A stretch of DNA of 64,000 nt, taken from contig OY970224.1 of assembly GCA_963714035.1 (NCBI GenBank), positions 2,418,001 to 2,482,000 of the forward strand. The letters are read 5' to 3'. Position 1 is the stretch's first letter. Each line of letters opens with the position of its first letter. Below the pieces are notes generated by a model. That model was given only the letters and a program-made list of their open reading frames with translations, did not search any database and had not been told where the DNA came from. Positions 1-7,068 of the stretch are shown piece after piece. The translations under genes and the position numbers were made by a program. This DNA comes from DATFVB01 sp963714035. GTDB lineage: Bacteria > Acidobacteriota > Thermoanaerobaculia > UBA5066 > DATFVB01.

Positions 1-912
1 GCGGACGTCCTCCAGAACGACGCGACGCTCGAGCAGGCGATCCGCCGGATCCGTGCCGCGCGCGTCCTGGTCTCCGATCTCTATCTCGTCGCCGACGCGA
101 CGGGAGCGATGGCGGTCGTCGAGAAGACGCCGAACGGGACGGGCGTCCGACACGGCGGGCCGACGCTCGCCGCGACGAACCTCCCTGCCGTCGCCGAGAT
201 TTCCCGCGAGGTCGGCGCGACACCCGGGTCCTCGTCGTCGGCCGCGCGGCAGGAGAGGATCGACGGGCTCGTCGCGCGCGCCCGCGGCTCGATCGACCCG
301 CCGGCCGCCGTCGCGATCCTGCGCGACCGGCTCGGGATCGGAGATGCGCCGCTCGGACCCGGGAACCGCAACGCCATCGACGCCCTGATCGCGTGTCACT
401 CGGTCGTGTTCGACCTGACGGCTCGCCGCGCCTGGGTCGCGGCCGCGCCGCACACGCTCGGCCGATTCGCCCTCTTCGACCTCGCGCTCCTCGCGACGGC
501 GGAGCCGGACGACCCGCGCTTCGCGGAGCTCGCCTCCGGCGCGATTCGCGCCGACCCGTTCCTCGGCGACGGTTATCCGGCGTATCTCGAGGCGCGACGG
601 GCGAACCTCCGCGCGCGCCGCGAGCTCGCCGCCGGCGATCCGGGTTCCGCGGAACGCGATGCGGCGGCGGCGCTCGACCTCGCTCCGGGATTCGTGGAAG
701 CGCTGGCCTGCCGCGGAGAAGCGCGCCTCCGTCTCGGCGACTTTCCGGCAGCGGCCGACGATTTCGACGCCGCGGCGCGGCGCCGGCCGGGTCCTCCGGA
801 TTTCGCGGCGGAAATCGACCGGTTCCGCCGCGCCGCCGCGGACCGGAGCGTGCCGGCGCGCCCGCTCGCGTTTCCCGCCTCGCTCGCCGACACGATCGAA
901 TCTCGTGAATAA
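1..912 (+). CDS. C45-type acyltransferase/peptidase with TPR tail (5' partial)
   Basis: The reading frame is open from base 1, so the N-terminus lies outside the window. The first visible 60 residues (SDLYLVADATG..., VVEKTP, then a TN-containing segment) resemble the late part of C45 / penicillin-acyltransferase-like Ntn hydrolases, which self-process and cleave or transfer acyl groups on amides. The catalytic N-terminal Cys would be upstream and cannot be seen. The C-terminal third is alanine-rich and contains about two TPR-like units (AERDAAAALDLAPGFVEALACRG, then AADDFDAAARR). It ends 10 bp before the ABC ATPase gene on the same strand. The family call rests on motif resemblance only. Confidence 0.6.
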   Translation, partial: ADVLQNDATLEQAIRRIRAARVLVSDLYLVADATGAMAVVEKTPNGTGVRHGGPTLAATNLPAVAEISREVGATPGSSSSAARQERIDGLVARARGSIDPPAAVAILRDRLGIGDAPLGPGNRNAIDALIACHSVVFDLTARRAWVAAAPHTLGRFALFDLALLATAEPDDPRFAELASGAIRADPFLGDGYPAYLEARRANLRARRELAAGDPGSAERDAAAALDLAPGFVEALACRGEARLRLGDFPAAADDFDAAARRRPGPPDFAAEIDRFRRAAADRSVPARPLAFPASLADTIESRE

Positions 913-922
913 TCCGCGCGCG

Positions 923-1609
923 ATGAATGCGCCGCCGATCCTCCGGGGCGAAGGGCTTCGGAAGACCTACCGGGTCGGGCCTCAGCGGGTGGAAGCGCTC
1001 GCCGGGCTCGACATCGCCTTTTTGGCCGGAGAGTTCACCGCGCTCGAGGGGCCCTCCGGCTCCGGAAAAACGACTCTCCTGAACGTCCTGGGGCTTCTCG
1101 ACCGGCCGGACGGCGGATCGCTCGCGCTCGACGGAGAAGACGCGGCGGCTCTGGACGAACGCGCCCGGGCGCGCGTGCGCCTCGATCGCTTCGGGTTCGT
1201 CTTCCAGACCTTCAACCTCGTCCCCGTCCTCTCCGCCCGCGAGAACGTCGAATACCCGATGGCGCTCGCCGGCGCAGGCCGCGAAGACCGGGAGCACCGG
1301 GGACGGGCGCTGCTCTCGGGCGTCGGAATCCTCGAGAAGGCGGACGTTCGGCCGGACCTGCTTTCCGGCGGACAGCGGCAACGGGTCGCGATCGCGCGCG
1401 CCCTCGCCAACGACCCGGAGATCGTCTTCGCGGACGAGCCGACCGCGAATCTCGACAGCCGCACCGCGGCCGAGATCCTCGATCTGATGAGAAGGCTGAA
1501 CGAGGAACGGGGCGTCGCGTTCCTCTTCGCTACCCACGATCCCCGCGTCGTCGAGCGGGCGCGCCGCGTCGTGACGATCCGCGACGGCCGGATCGTGGGC
1601 GACCGATGA
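923..1609 (+). CDS. ABC transporter ATP-binding protein, MacB/LolD type
   Basis: 228 residues, normal length for a LolD/MacB-type ATPase. All motifs are visible: Walker A GPSGSGKTT, Q-loop FVFQTFNLVP, signature LSGGQRQRVAIARAL, Walker B IVFADEPTANLD and the switch His in FATHD. It should energise the permease encoded next. The ATG at 923 is chosen because it starts the conserved domain directly (MNAPPILRGEGLRKTY); the frame is open further upstream but overlaps the preceding gene. Its stop overlaps the permease start by 4 bases (ATGA), so the two are translationally coupled. Substrate is not evident; the LolA-like gene downstream hints at lipoprotein handling. Confidence 0.93.
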   Translation: MNAPPILRGEGLRKTYRVGPQRVEALAGLDIAFLAGEFTALEGPSGSGKTTLLNVLGLLDRPDGGSLALDGEDAAALDERARARVRLDRFGFVFQTFNLVPVLSARENVEYPMALAGAGREDREHRGRALLSGVGILEKADVRPDLLSGGQRQRVAIARALANDPEIVFADEPTANLDSRTAAEILDLMRRLNEERGVAFLFATHDPRVVERARRVVTIRDGRIVGDR

Positions 1610-2832
1610 ACGTCTGGGCGCTCGCGCTCCGGAACGTCCGCCGCAATCGGCGGCGAAGCCTGCTGACCGCGGGGATCGTCGTTTTCGGGTTCGCCGCCTT
1701 CGCGCTCGCGGGAGGCTTCATCTCGCAGACCTTCGAGGGGTTGAAAGACGGGACGATCCGCGGGGGGGTCGGGCATCTCCAGGTCGCCCGTCCCGAGACG
1801 TTCGCGGGAGCCGAAGAGCGGACGCTCGAATACGGGATCTCCGACGTCGCTCGCGTCGAGCGCGTGGTGCGGAAGGACCCGGCGGTCGCGTCCGTTCTTC
1901 CCCGGGTCGATTTCGTCGGGCTCGTCTCGAACGGCAATCGTTCCGTGCCGTACCTCGGCGTCGGGTTCGATCCCGTGGACGAGGCCGGGAGCATGGACAC
2001 CCGGACTCTCCTGGTCTCGGGGCGGTGGTTCGCGGGGCCGAACGAGATCGCCGTCGTCCTCGGGGCCGGCCTCGCCCGCGCCGTGGGCGCGAAGGCCGGA
2101 GACACCGTGACGGTCTTCGGGACGACCCCGGAGGGCGTCTTGAACGCGATCGACGCGACGGTCGCCGGGCTCGCGGAGCTTCCGGTCAAGGAGCTGAACG
2201 ACCGGTATCTGGCGACGACGATTCCCGCCGCTTCGAAGCTCCTCGCCGTCGGCGAAACCGTTTCCAAGCTCGTCGTCATGCTGAAGCCCGGCGAGCGCGC
2301 GGAGGACGCCGCTCCCCGGCTCCGGACGGCGCTCGCGGCCGCCGGAACGCCGCTCGCGGTCAAGACCTGGCGCGAGCTCGCCCTCTTCTACAACCAGGTG
2401 CGGATCCTCTACGCCGGAATTTTCGGTTTCATGGGAGCGGTTCTGGTGATCGTGGTGCTGCTCGCGTGCGCGAACACGATGACGATGGCGGCGGCCGAAC
2501 GGACACGCGAGATCGGGACGTTGAGAGCGATAGGGACTCCTCCCGGGAAGGTCCGGGCGATGTTCGTCGCCGAGGGCGTGATGCTCGCTCTCGCGGGATC
2601 TCTCGCCGGCGCGGGGCTCGCACTCCTCGTGCGCATGGGGTTGAACGCGTCGCACATCATGCTTCCGCCGCCTCCCGGCGCGTCGCATGGGACGCCGATT
2701 CACGTCGCGTTCTATCCGCTGACGTACGTCGCCGGGCTCGCGGCGATGCTCGCGACCCTCGCGGCGGCGGCGTACTTTCCGGCGAGGCGGGCGTCGCGGA
2801 TACCGATCGTGGAGGCTCTTTCTCACGTATGA
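1606..2832 (+). CDS. ABC transporter permease, FtsX/MacB/LolC-E type
   Basis: 408 residues with the FtsX-like permease plan: an N-terminal membrane helix after a basic start (RNVRRNRRRSLLTAG), a large periplasmic domain (about residues 45-260) and three C-terminal helices including the conserved ERTREIGTLRAIG cytoplasmic loop that couples to the ATPase. It works with the ATPase at 923-1609 in the inner membrane. One permease gene implies a homodimer unless the partner lies elsewhere. Candidate roles are lipoprotein release or efflux. The neighbouring LolA-like gene favours an envelope lipid or lipoprotein role, but that is inference. Confidence 0.9.
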   Translation: MNVWALALRNVRRNRRRSLLTAGIVVFGFAAFALAGGFISQTFEGLKDGTIRGGVGHLQVARPETFAGAEERTLEYGISDVARVERVVRKDPAVASVLPRVDFVGLVSNGNRSVPYLGVGFDPVDEAGSMDTRTLLVSGRWFAGPNEIAVVLGAGLARAVGAKAGDTVTVFGTTPEGVLNAIDATVAGLAELPVKELNDRYLATTIPAASKLLAVGETVSKLVVMLKPGERAEDAAPRLRTALAAAGTPLAVKTWRELALFYNQVRILYAGIFGFMGAVLVIVVLLACANTMTMAAAERTREIGTLRAIGTPPGKVRAMFVAEGVMLALAGSLAGAGLALLVRMGLNASHIMLPPPPGASHGTPIHVAFYPLTYVAGLAAMLATLAAAAYFPARRASRIPIVEALSHV

Positions 2833-3174
2833 GGCGCGGCGATGCATCGAGCCGGGCGGGCGCGTGACACGTCGGCCGCGCGGCGCGCGCTCCGCGCTGG
2901 AACCGCGACGGCCTCCCAGATCGCGGACCTCCTCGCCTCGGTTACTTCGGCGAGACTTTCCGCGATCTGACCTTCGCGGCTCGCCTTCTTGGCTCGACCG
3001 CTTCGGAGCCCCACCGGGGGTCGTCTTTCGCGGCCGCGGGCTCGAATGCCCGCATCCCGCCGGACTTGCGCCTTGCTGCGCCGTCGACTTCTGGACGAGC
3101 GAGAGGCTCACCGGTTCCGAACGAAGATCAAAATGACGCGCTCCAATCGAAACGATTTATCAAAGGTCAGCCGA
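2833..3174. repeat. Non-coding spacer with R2 palindromic repeat, copy 1
   Basis: This 342-bp spacer carries a long dispersed repeat. Bases 2917-2927 and 2959-2969 form an 11-bp inverted repeat (CAGATCGCGGA and its complement) with an inner 6-bp stem (2932-2937 with 2949-2954). The flank at 2841-2866 matches the reverse complement of 10615-10640 at 25 of 26 positions. The flank at 2867-2935 closely matches the reverse complement of about 41100-41165. A small antisense frame at 2823-3014 has no support as a gene. Confidence 0.75.
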
Positions 3175-3906
3175 ATGATCGGAGCCGCCCTGGCGTTGAT
3201 CGCGGGAATCGCGCTCGCTGCCGCCACCGCGCTCTCCCCCGCCGAGCTGCTCAAGCTCGCCGACGCTCCGAAGGACGCCTTCGCCGAGGCGGTCATCCAC
3301 GCGAAGATCACCGTCACCGAGAACGGAAAGACGACCTCGCCCGCGGAGTTCGAGCTCTACAAGAAAGGGGACGATCGCGGTCTCGTCGTCTTCACCGCCG
3401 GGAAGCAGAAGGGGCGCAAGATCCTGACCGTCGGAGACAGGTTCTGGCTCATCGTTCCGGGCTCCTCGCATGCGATCGCCGTGACGCCGAACCAGCGCCT
3501 GATGGGAGGCGCGTCGCTCGCGGACGTCTCGAAGCTCCGCTTCTCGCAGGAATTCGACGCCGAGCCCGCCGGGCCGGCCGAGACGATCGGCGGCCGCGAG
3601 TGCGACGTGCTGAAGCTCGCGCCGAAATCGGCGAAATCGTCCTACGGCGGGGGGACGCTGTGGATCGACCGCGGCGAGCACCTCGCGCGGAAGGCGGTCG
3701 TCGCCCTCGTTTCCGGCAAGCCCGCGAAAGAGATCACGTTCGACCGCTACGGGAAGCAGTCGGGAAAGACCGTGCTCGAATCCATGACGATCAAGGACCT
3801 TCTCTCAGGACCCGCCGCGTCGATCACGCGGGTCGAATACACGAACTACCGCATCGCGAAGATCGACGACCAGCTGCTCACGCCGGAGGGAGCGCTGAAT
3901 TTCTGA
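3175..3906 (+). CDS. LolA-like outer membrane lipoprotein-sorting protein
   Basis: 243 residues beginning with a clear signal peptide (MIGAALALIAGIALAAATA). The body has the LolA/TP0789-type pattern: paired beta strands, ENGKTTSPAEFELYKKGDD, GDRFWLIVPGSSHAIAVTPNQRLMGG, and a C-terminal strand set ending EYTNYRIAKIDDQLLTPEGALNF. Proteins of this family are periplasmic carriers or sorting factors and often sit beside FtsX-type ABC transporters, as here. The ATG at 3175 has an AAAGG Shine-Dalgarno 8 bases upstream and begins the signal peptide cleanly; in-frame ATGs at 3133 and 2989 would only add a basic, repeat-derived tail. Confident of the family, less so of the cargo. Confidence 0.8.
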   Translation: MIGAALALIAGIALAAATALSPAELLKLADAPKDAFAEAVIHAKITVTENGKTTSPAEFELYKKGDDRGLVVFTAGKQKGRKILTVGDRFWLIVPGSSHAIAVTPNQRLMGGASLADVSKLRFSQEFDAEPAGPAETIGGRECDVLKLAPKSAKSSYGGGTLWIDRGEHLARKAVVALVSGKPAKEITFDRYGKQSGKTVLESMTIKDLLSGPAASITRVEYTNYRIAKIDDQLLTPEGALNF

Positions 3907-3923
3907 GGACCCAAGGTTACCTC

Positions 3924-3953
3924 TTGACATCTCAATACGCGCTGTCGTATGGT
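3924..3953 (+). promoter_or_regulatory. Promoter of the island gene at 3961
   Basis: A perfect -35 hexamer TTGACA (3924-3929) is followed after 18 bp by TATGGT (3948-3953). The expected start of transcription falls at about 3960-3961, on the ATG at 3961, so the mRNA is probably leaderless. Confidence 0.65.
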
Positions 3954-3960
3954 GTCGTCT

Positions 3961-4455
3961 ATGAGCATAAAAGTTCTCGTGCAGGCTCCGGGGCTTAATC
4001 TCCAGGCAACTGTGACCGATCAAGCTCTCCCCGAGCTGATCAGGGTCACCCAGGCATACCGGGACGAAACGATTGTCTTCCCTGCGGCAGCTGACGAGAT
4101 TGGCGACTCCGTGGAGAGGCCCGTGACGGCCGGAAATGAGGACGTAACCAAAGCCCGGCTAGCGAGTTACGGCGCCGCAGAATTGCTCAATCGCGTTCCC
4201 TGGGAAAATTACCCCGACAGGATCCTGCTCTTGGGTGCGTGGCACGAGTCAAGAGAGGGTCAGATTCCCTGGAAAAGCTCCGATATGGATGGCCTGTTTA
4301 AGCAGGCCAAAGAACGGCCCCCGGCGAATTTCCCACGGGATATCAAAAATGCGATCAAGGCCGGATGGATCCGCAATCATACGCCGAGAACATACTCGGT
4401 GACACGAACTGGCTGGAACAGAATCGCGGACGCTCTGGCGCAGCTCGGCGGTTGA
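3961..4455 (+). CDS. Hypothetical protein with C-terminal winged-helix-like segment
   Basis: 164 residues; family not recognised. The N-terminal half (MSIKVLVQAPGLNLQATV...) looks like a small beta-rich domain. The C-terminal 70 residues (REGQIPWKSSDMDGLFKQAK, then NAIKAGWIRNHTPRTYSVTRTGW) have the spacing of a winged helix with a Y-x-x-T-x-x-G strand, suggesting nucleic-acid or partner binding; this is inference. ATG 3961 is preferred over ATG 3949 because the latter overlaps the promoter -10 hexamer. The DNA from here to about 5440 is visibly less GC-rich and uses more A/T-ending codons than its neighbours, consistent with horizontal acquisition. It lies 13 bp upstream of the toxin-like gene. 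Confidence 0.65.
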   Translation: MSIKVLVQAPGLNLQATVTDQALPELIRVTQAYRDETIVFPAAADEIGDSVERPVTAGNEDVTKARLASYGAAELLNRVPWENYPDRILLLGAWHESREGQIPWKSSDMDGLFKQAKERPPANFPRDIKNAIKAGWIRNHTPRTYSVTRTGWNRIADALAQLGG

Positions 4456-4468
4456 TAAGAGCTATCTG

Positions 4469-4840
4469 ATGAGTTACTCGGTCTTGCCGCTTCCGGCTGC
4501 GCAACGGTGGGCGAAGAAGGAACTGACGCGCTCCCAACTTCGCGCGGTAATCGCAGTGGCTAGACGTTTGACTTCATATCCTTCCACTTCCGACCTCGTT
4601 TTCGAGCCATGCGGGGAAGGAATGGAATTGAAGCTTGAACATCCTTCAATCGGAGGGCGGGGCTGGCTGCGAGCGATATTTTGGATCGAAAAAAGCTCAC
4701 GAACAATCTACATCGTGGATATCTTCTGGAAGAAGACGAACAAGATTTCAGTCGCCGACCGACGGCGAGCAGATCATCGGATCAGGAAGTTGAAGGAGGA
4801 ACTTGGTCGAGGACAACGCCCTTGGAAGCGGTCACATTAG
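4469..4840 (+). CDS. RelE/HigB-like toxin candidate
   Basis: 123 residues. The core reads like a RelE/ParE-superfamily mRNA interferase or phage Gp49-like toxin: KLEHPSIGGRGWLRAIFWI, IYIVDIFWKKTNKISVADRRRADHR, then a basic helix RKLKEELGRG. The pattern of strand, strand, FxKK, and A/D-x-x-R helix is typical of HigB-type proteins. Such toxins cleave ribosome-associated mRNA and are normally held by an Xre antitoxin. Here an Xre protein gene lies immediately downstream but on the opposite strand, and the two coding ends overlap by 9 bases. A plain DNA-encoded RelE fold without toxicity remains possible. Confidence 0.65.
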   Translation: MSYSVLPLPAAQRWAKKELTRSQLRAVIAVARRLTSYPSTSDLVFEPCGEGMELKLEHPSIGGRGWLRAIFWIEKSSRTIYIVDIFWKKTNKISVADRRRADHRIRKLKEELGRGQRPWKRSH

Positions 4841-5368
4841 ATCGGTGATGTCAACGCTAAACGCATTCGCCAGTTTCTGGAGCGTTTGCTGTTGTGGGAA
4901 GTGATGTCCGCGTTCCAGAGACGCCACGTGAGTACGCGATAGCCCAGCCCTCTTCGCAACCTCCAATTGGGTCCTGAGTCGCGCCTTCGATCGCAGCGTG
5001 AAATATTTGGCGAGGAAGGTCTTGATTTTCTTTTCGTCGCGTCTTTGAAGAGCAGCGTACGGACGGTCTTTTGTCGCGAGATCTTCATCCCACGACTCGA
5101 GCGTCTGGGTCGGAAGCTCAAGGGGCTTGTTCTCTACAATTTCTTCTAGCGTTCGGATAATGTTCTCTTGCTCATCGCGGTCGCCTTCTCGCGAATATGC
5201 GAAGAGCAGTTCGTCGATCTCAGCTAGACGATCCACGAATTCCCGGTGACGATTTGTGCGTTGGTTCGCTGCGTGCTCAATTTCATTAAGACGATTCCTT
5301 AGCTTTGAGTGCTTAGCTAGGATCAATCTCCCAAGACGCCTCTCAGCGATAATTGCCAATGCACCCAT
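4832..5368 (-). CDS. Xre-family HTH regulator / antitoxin-like protein
   Basis: 178 residues. The last 55 residues are a clear Xre/Cro helix-turn-helix (TQLEVAKRAGLSRTHVASLE, then QQQTLQKLANAFSVDITDLM). The long N-terminal part (residues 1-110) is charged and helical, probably coiled coil (RNRLNEIEHAANQRTNRHRE, then EQENIIRTLEEIVENKP). It is the natural candidate to neutralise or regulate the adjacent RelE-like gene, but a tail-to-tail arrangement is unusual for a type II toxin-antitoxin pair, which is normally one operon. The AT-richer composition is shared with the two genes before it. Confidence 0.75.
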   Translation of the reverse strand: MGALAIIAERRLGRLILAKHSKLRNRLNEIEHAANQRTNRHREFVDRLAEIDELLFAYSREGDRDEQENIIRTLEEIVENKPLELPTQTLESWDEDLATKDRPYAALQRRDEKKIKTFLAKYFTLRSKARLRTQLEVAKRAGLSRTHVASLERGHHFPQQQTLQKLANAFSVDITDLM

Positions 5369-5448
5369 AACAACAACTTTCTAGCACATTTTCAGACATT
5401 TTACGACCCAATTTGGCTGAAAGCCCATCACCTCAATAACTTGTGCTC

Positions 5449-5853
5449 TTATTCTTCCGGCAGCTCCGGCTCTTCCTGCCCGCCCCGTTCGACCCCCGGA
5501 GAGGTGTACTCGAGGATGAGGTCGGGAAGCGTTTCCGAGAACTGCGAGCGCGGAATCACGCGGTCGATGCCGGCCGCCTTCGCGCGATCGGCGAGCGCCT
5601 TGTCCACGTGAGACAGGAAGCCGACCATCGGGACGCCCGCCGGCTTGCCGTTCTTCCGCGACGCCTCGATCGCGTCGAGGACGGCCGGGGTGAGCTCGAT
5701 GAACGCGGCGGCGGCTCCCGAGGCGAGCGCCCCCGGCAGGTCGCCCGGAGCGCCGACGAACTCGACGGGCACCGACAGATTGCGGGCGGCCGCGTCCACT
5801 TTCGCGCGGAACATCAGGTCTTCGACCCGGGCGACGATCCGTTTCTCCCCCAT
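5449..5853 (-). CDS. Degenerate response-regulator receiver-like protein
   Basis: 134 residues. The alternating strand/helix pattern and the segment PAGVPMVGFLSHVDKALADRA resemble a receiver domain, but the expected phospho-acceptor Asp at the end of strand 3 (FIELTP) is Glu53. The protein may therefore be a pseudo-receiver locked in one state, or unrelated to phosphotransfer. The C-terminal 20 residues are acidic and probably disordered. The start ATG at 5853 begins the domain; a much longer upstream frame only overlaps the porin gene. It ends the likely four-gene minus-strand operon, 17 bp after the porin stop. Confidence 0.7.
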   Translation of the reverse strand: MGEKRIVARVEDLMFRAKVDAAARNLSVPVEFVGAPGDLPGALASGAAAAFIELTPAVLDAIEASRKNGKPAGVPMVGFLSHVDKALADRAKAAGIDRVIPRSQFSETLPDLILEYTSPGVERGGQEEPELPEE

Positions 5854-5870
5854 GGCGCCTCCGTCCGTTG

Positions 5871-7025
5871 TCAGAACGTCTTGACGAGATCGAGAAGGTA
5901 TCGGTTCAAGTAGTGCTCCCGGTCCTGCCGCCGCTGGAAAACGACGGACGGTCGGAGCATCACTTGAGGGAGCACGGTCACCGATACCCCGATGCGGTGC
6001 CCCACGTACCAGCTGTGGAACCACCAGTCGTCCGTATTGTACGCCCCGACGACGGCGTCCCGATCCACGTACTGGTAGATGTCGAAGATCTGGAGATCGC
6101 CGGGCGCGCCTTCCCGCCCGATCCGGAGCGAAACCTCGACGCCGTCCTGGTACTGGCGTTCGCTCGCCGCGAGATTTCGGGCCCAGTCGGCCGCGAGGGT
6201 GACCGGGAACCGCGCTCCCCCCGCGATCCGGAGACGCGCGAGCGAGTCGACGATGCGGAAATCGTTCTCGTAGGGGCTCGCGGGAACGTCGCCGGGCGCC
6301 GCGTACGCCGGGACGTTCTGCCGGAGCCAGACCTCTCCGGTCTTTTCGAGGTGCGTGAAGCGCCAGTAGCTCTCCGACAGGTCGAACGCGAGGCTCTCGG
6401 GGTTCCCGAGCTCGAACGTCGCCTGCCCGACGGCGATGTGGGACTGGTCGTGCTGCCGCTGCGGGCCGTAGAAAAAGCCGGCGCCGAGAATCAGGGCGGA
6501 CATCGCTCCGAGAGGCCTGCGCCATTCGGCCGAGGCCCCGATCACCTGGATGTCGTGGTCCCAGAACATCTCGCTCGTCCGGAAGGGCATTCCGTACTGT
6601 CCGGCGAAAATCAGGAAAGCGCCGGGGCGCGCCTCGAGGTAGGCGCGGTCGAGGCCGACGCCGCTGGAACGGTAGTTGTCGAGCCTCGCCGCGTTCGTCC
6701 GGTTCGAATCGGACCCGAGGTCGCCGACGAGCCGCACGCCGAGGCGGAGCCGATCCGACGGAAGCCAGTCGAGCTCCGGCCGGACCTCCGTGCGCCACCG
6801 GTGGATGTCCTCGGCCGGCGCCTGCTTCGACAGCTCGATGACGTCGTAGCGGAAGAGCGCGTCCCAGCGCAGCTCGAACCGGCCGCCCGGCGCGCCGGCG
6901 GGCGGGTAGCTCTCCTCGGCCGGGGAAGCCGCCGGCGGCGCGGCCGGAGGCGGCGGGACCTCGGCGGCGGCCGGGGACGCCCAGGCCAGCGCGGCCGCGG
7001 CGATCGCGGCGAGGCCGGCCTTCAT
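5871..7025 (-). CDS. Putative outer-membrane porin
   Basis: 384 residues with a signal peptide (MKAGLAAIAAAALAWASPAAAE), a proline/alanine-rich linker to about residue 45, and then a body of amphipathic strands ending in Phe (LLDLVKTF), the usual last residue of a beta-barrel. Segments such as FELRWDALFRYDVIEL, YRSSGVGLDRAYLEARPG and FAGQYGMPFRTSEMFW are porin-like and consistent with carbohydrate- or phosphate-selective porin families. Substrate is not evident. The gene lies 43 bp after the kinase gene and 17 bp before the receiver-like gene, so co-transcription is likely. Confidence 0.75.
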   Translation of the reverse strand: MKAGLAAIAAAALAWASPAAAEVPPPPAAPPAASPAEESYPPAGAPGGRFELRWDALFRYDVIELSKQAPAEDIHRWRTEVRPELDWLPSDRLRLGVRLVGDLGSDSNRTNAARLDNYRSSGVGLDRAYLEARPGAFLIFAGQYGMPFRTSEMFWDHDIQVIGASAEWRRPLGAMSALILGAGFFYGPQRQHDQSHIAVGQATFELGNPESLAFDLSESYWRFTHLEKTGEVWLRQNVPAYAAPGDVPASPYENDFRIVDSLARLRIAGGARFPVTLAADWARNLAASERQYQDGVEVSLRIGREGAPGDLQIFDIYQYVDRDAVVGAYNTDDWWFHSWYVGHRIGVSVTVLPQVMLRPSVVFQRRQDREHYLNRYLLDLVKTF

Positions 7026-7068
7026 GGGGTCTCGTCGTCCGATTCGGCGCGAATCCCGGGGCGGGTCT

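Noticed and set aside
982..3111. 709-codon minus-strand open frame
   Set aside because: It is antisense to the ABC ATPase and permease genes, is rich in Arg/Gly/Glu and shows no domain; a GC-driven shadow.
4355..4537. 60-codon minus-strand frame spanning the two island genes
   Set aside because: Short, antisense to both ends of supported genes, with no start signal.
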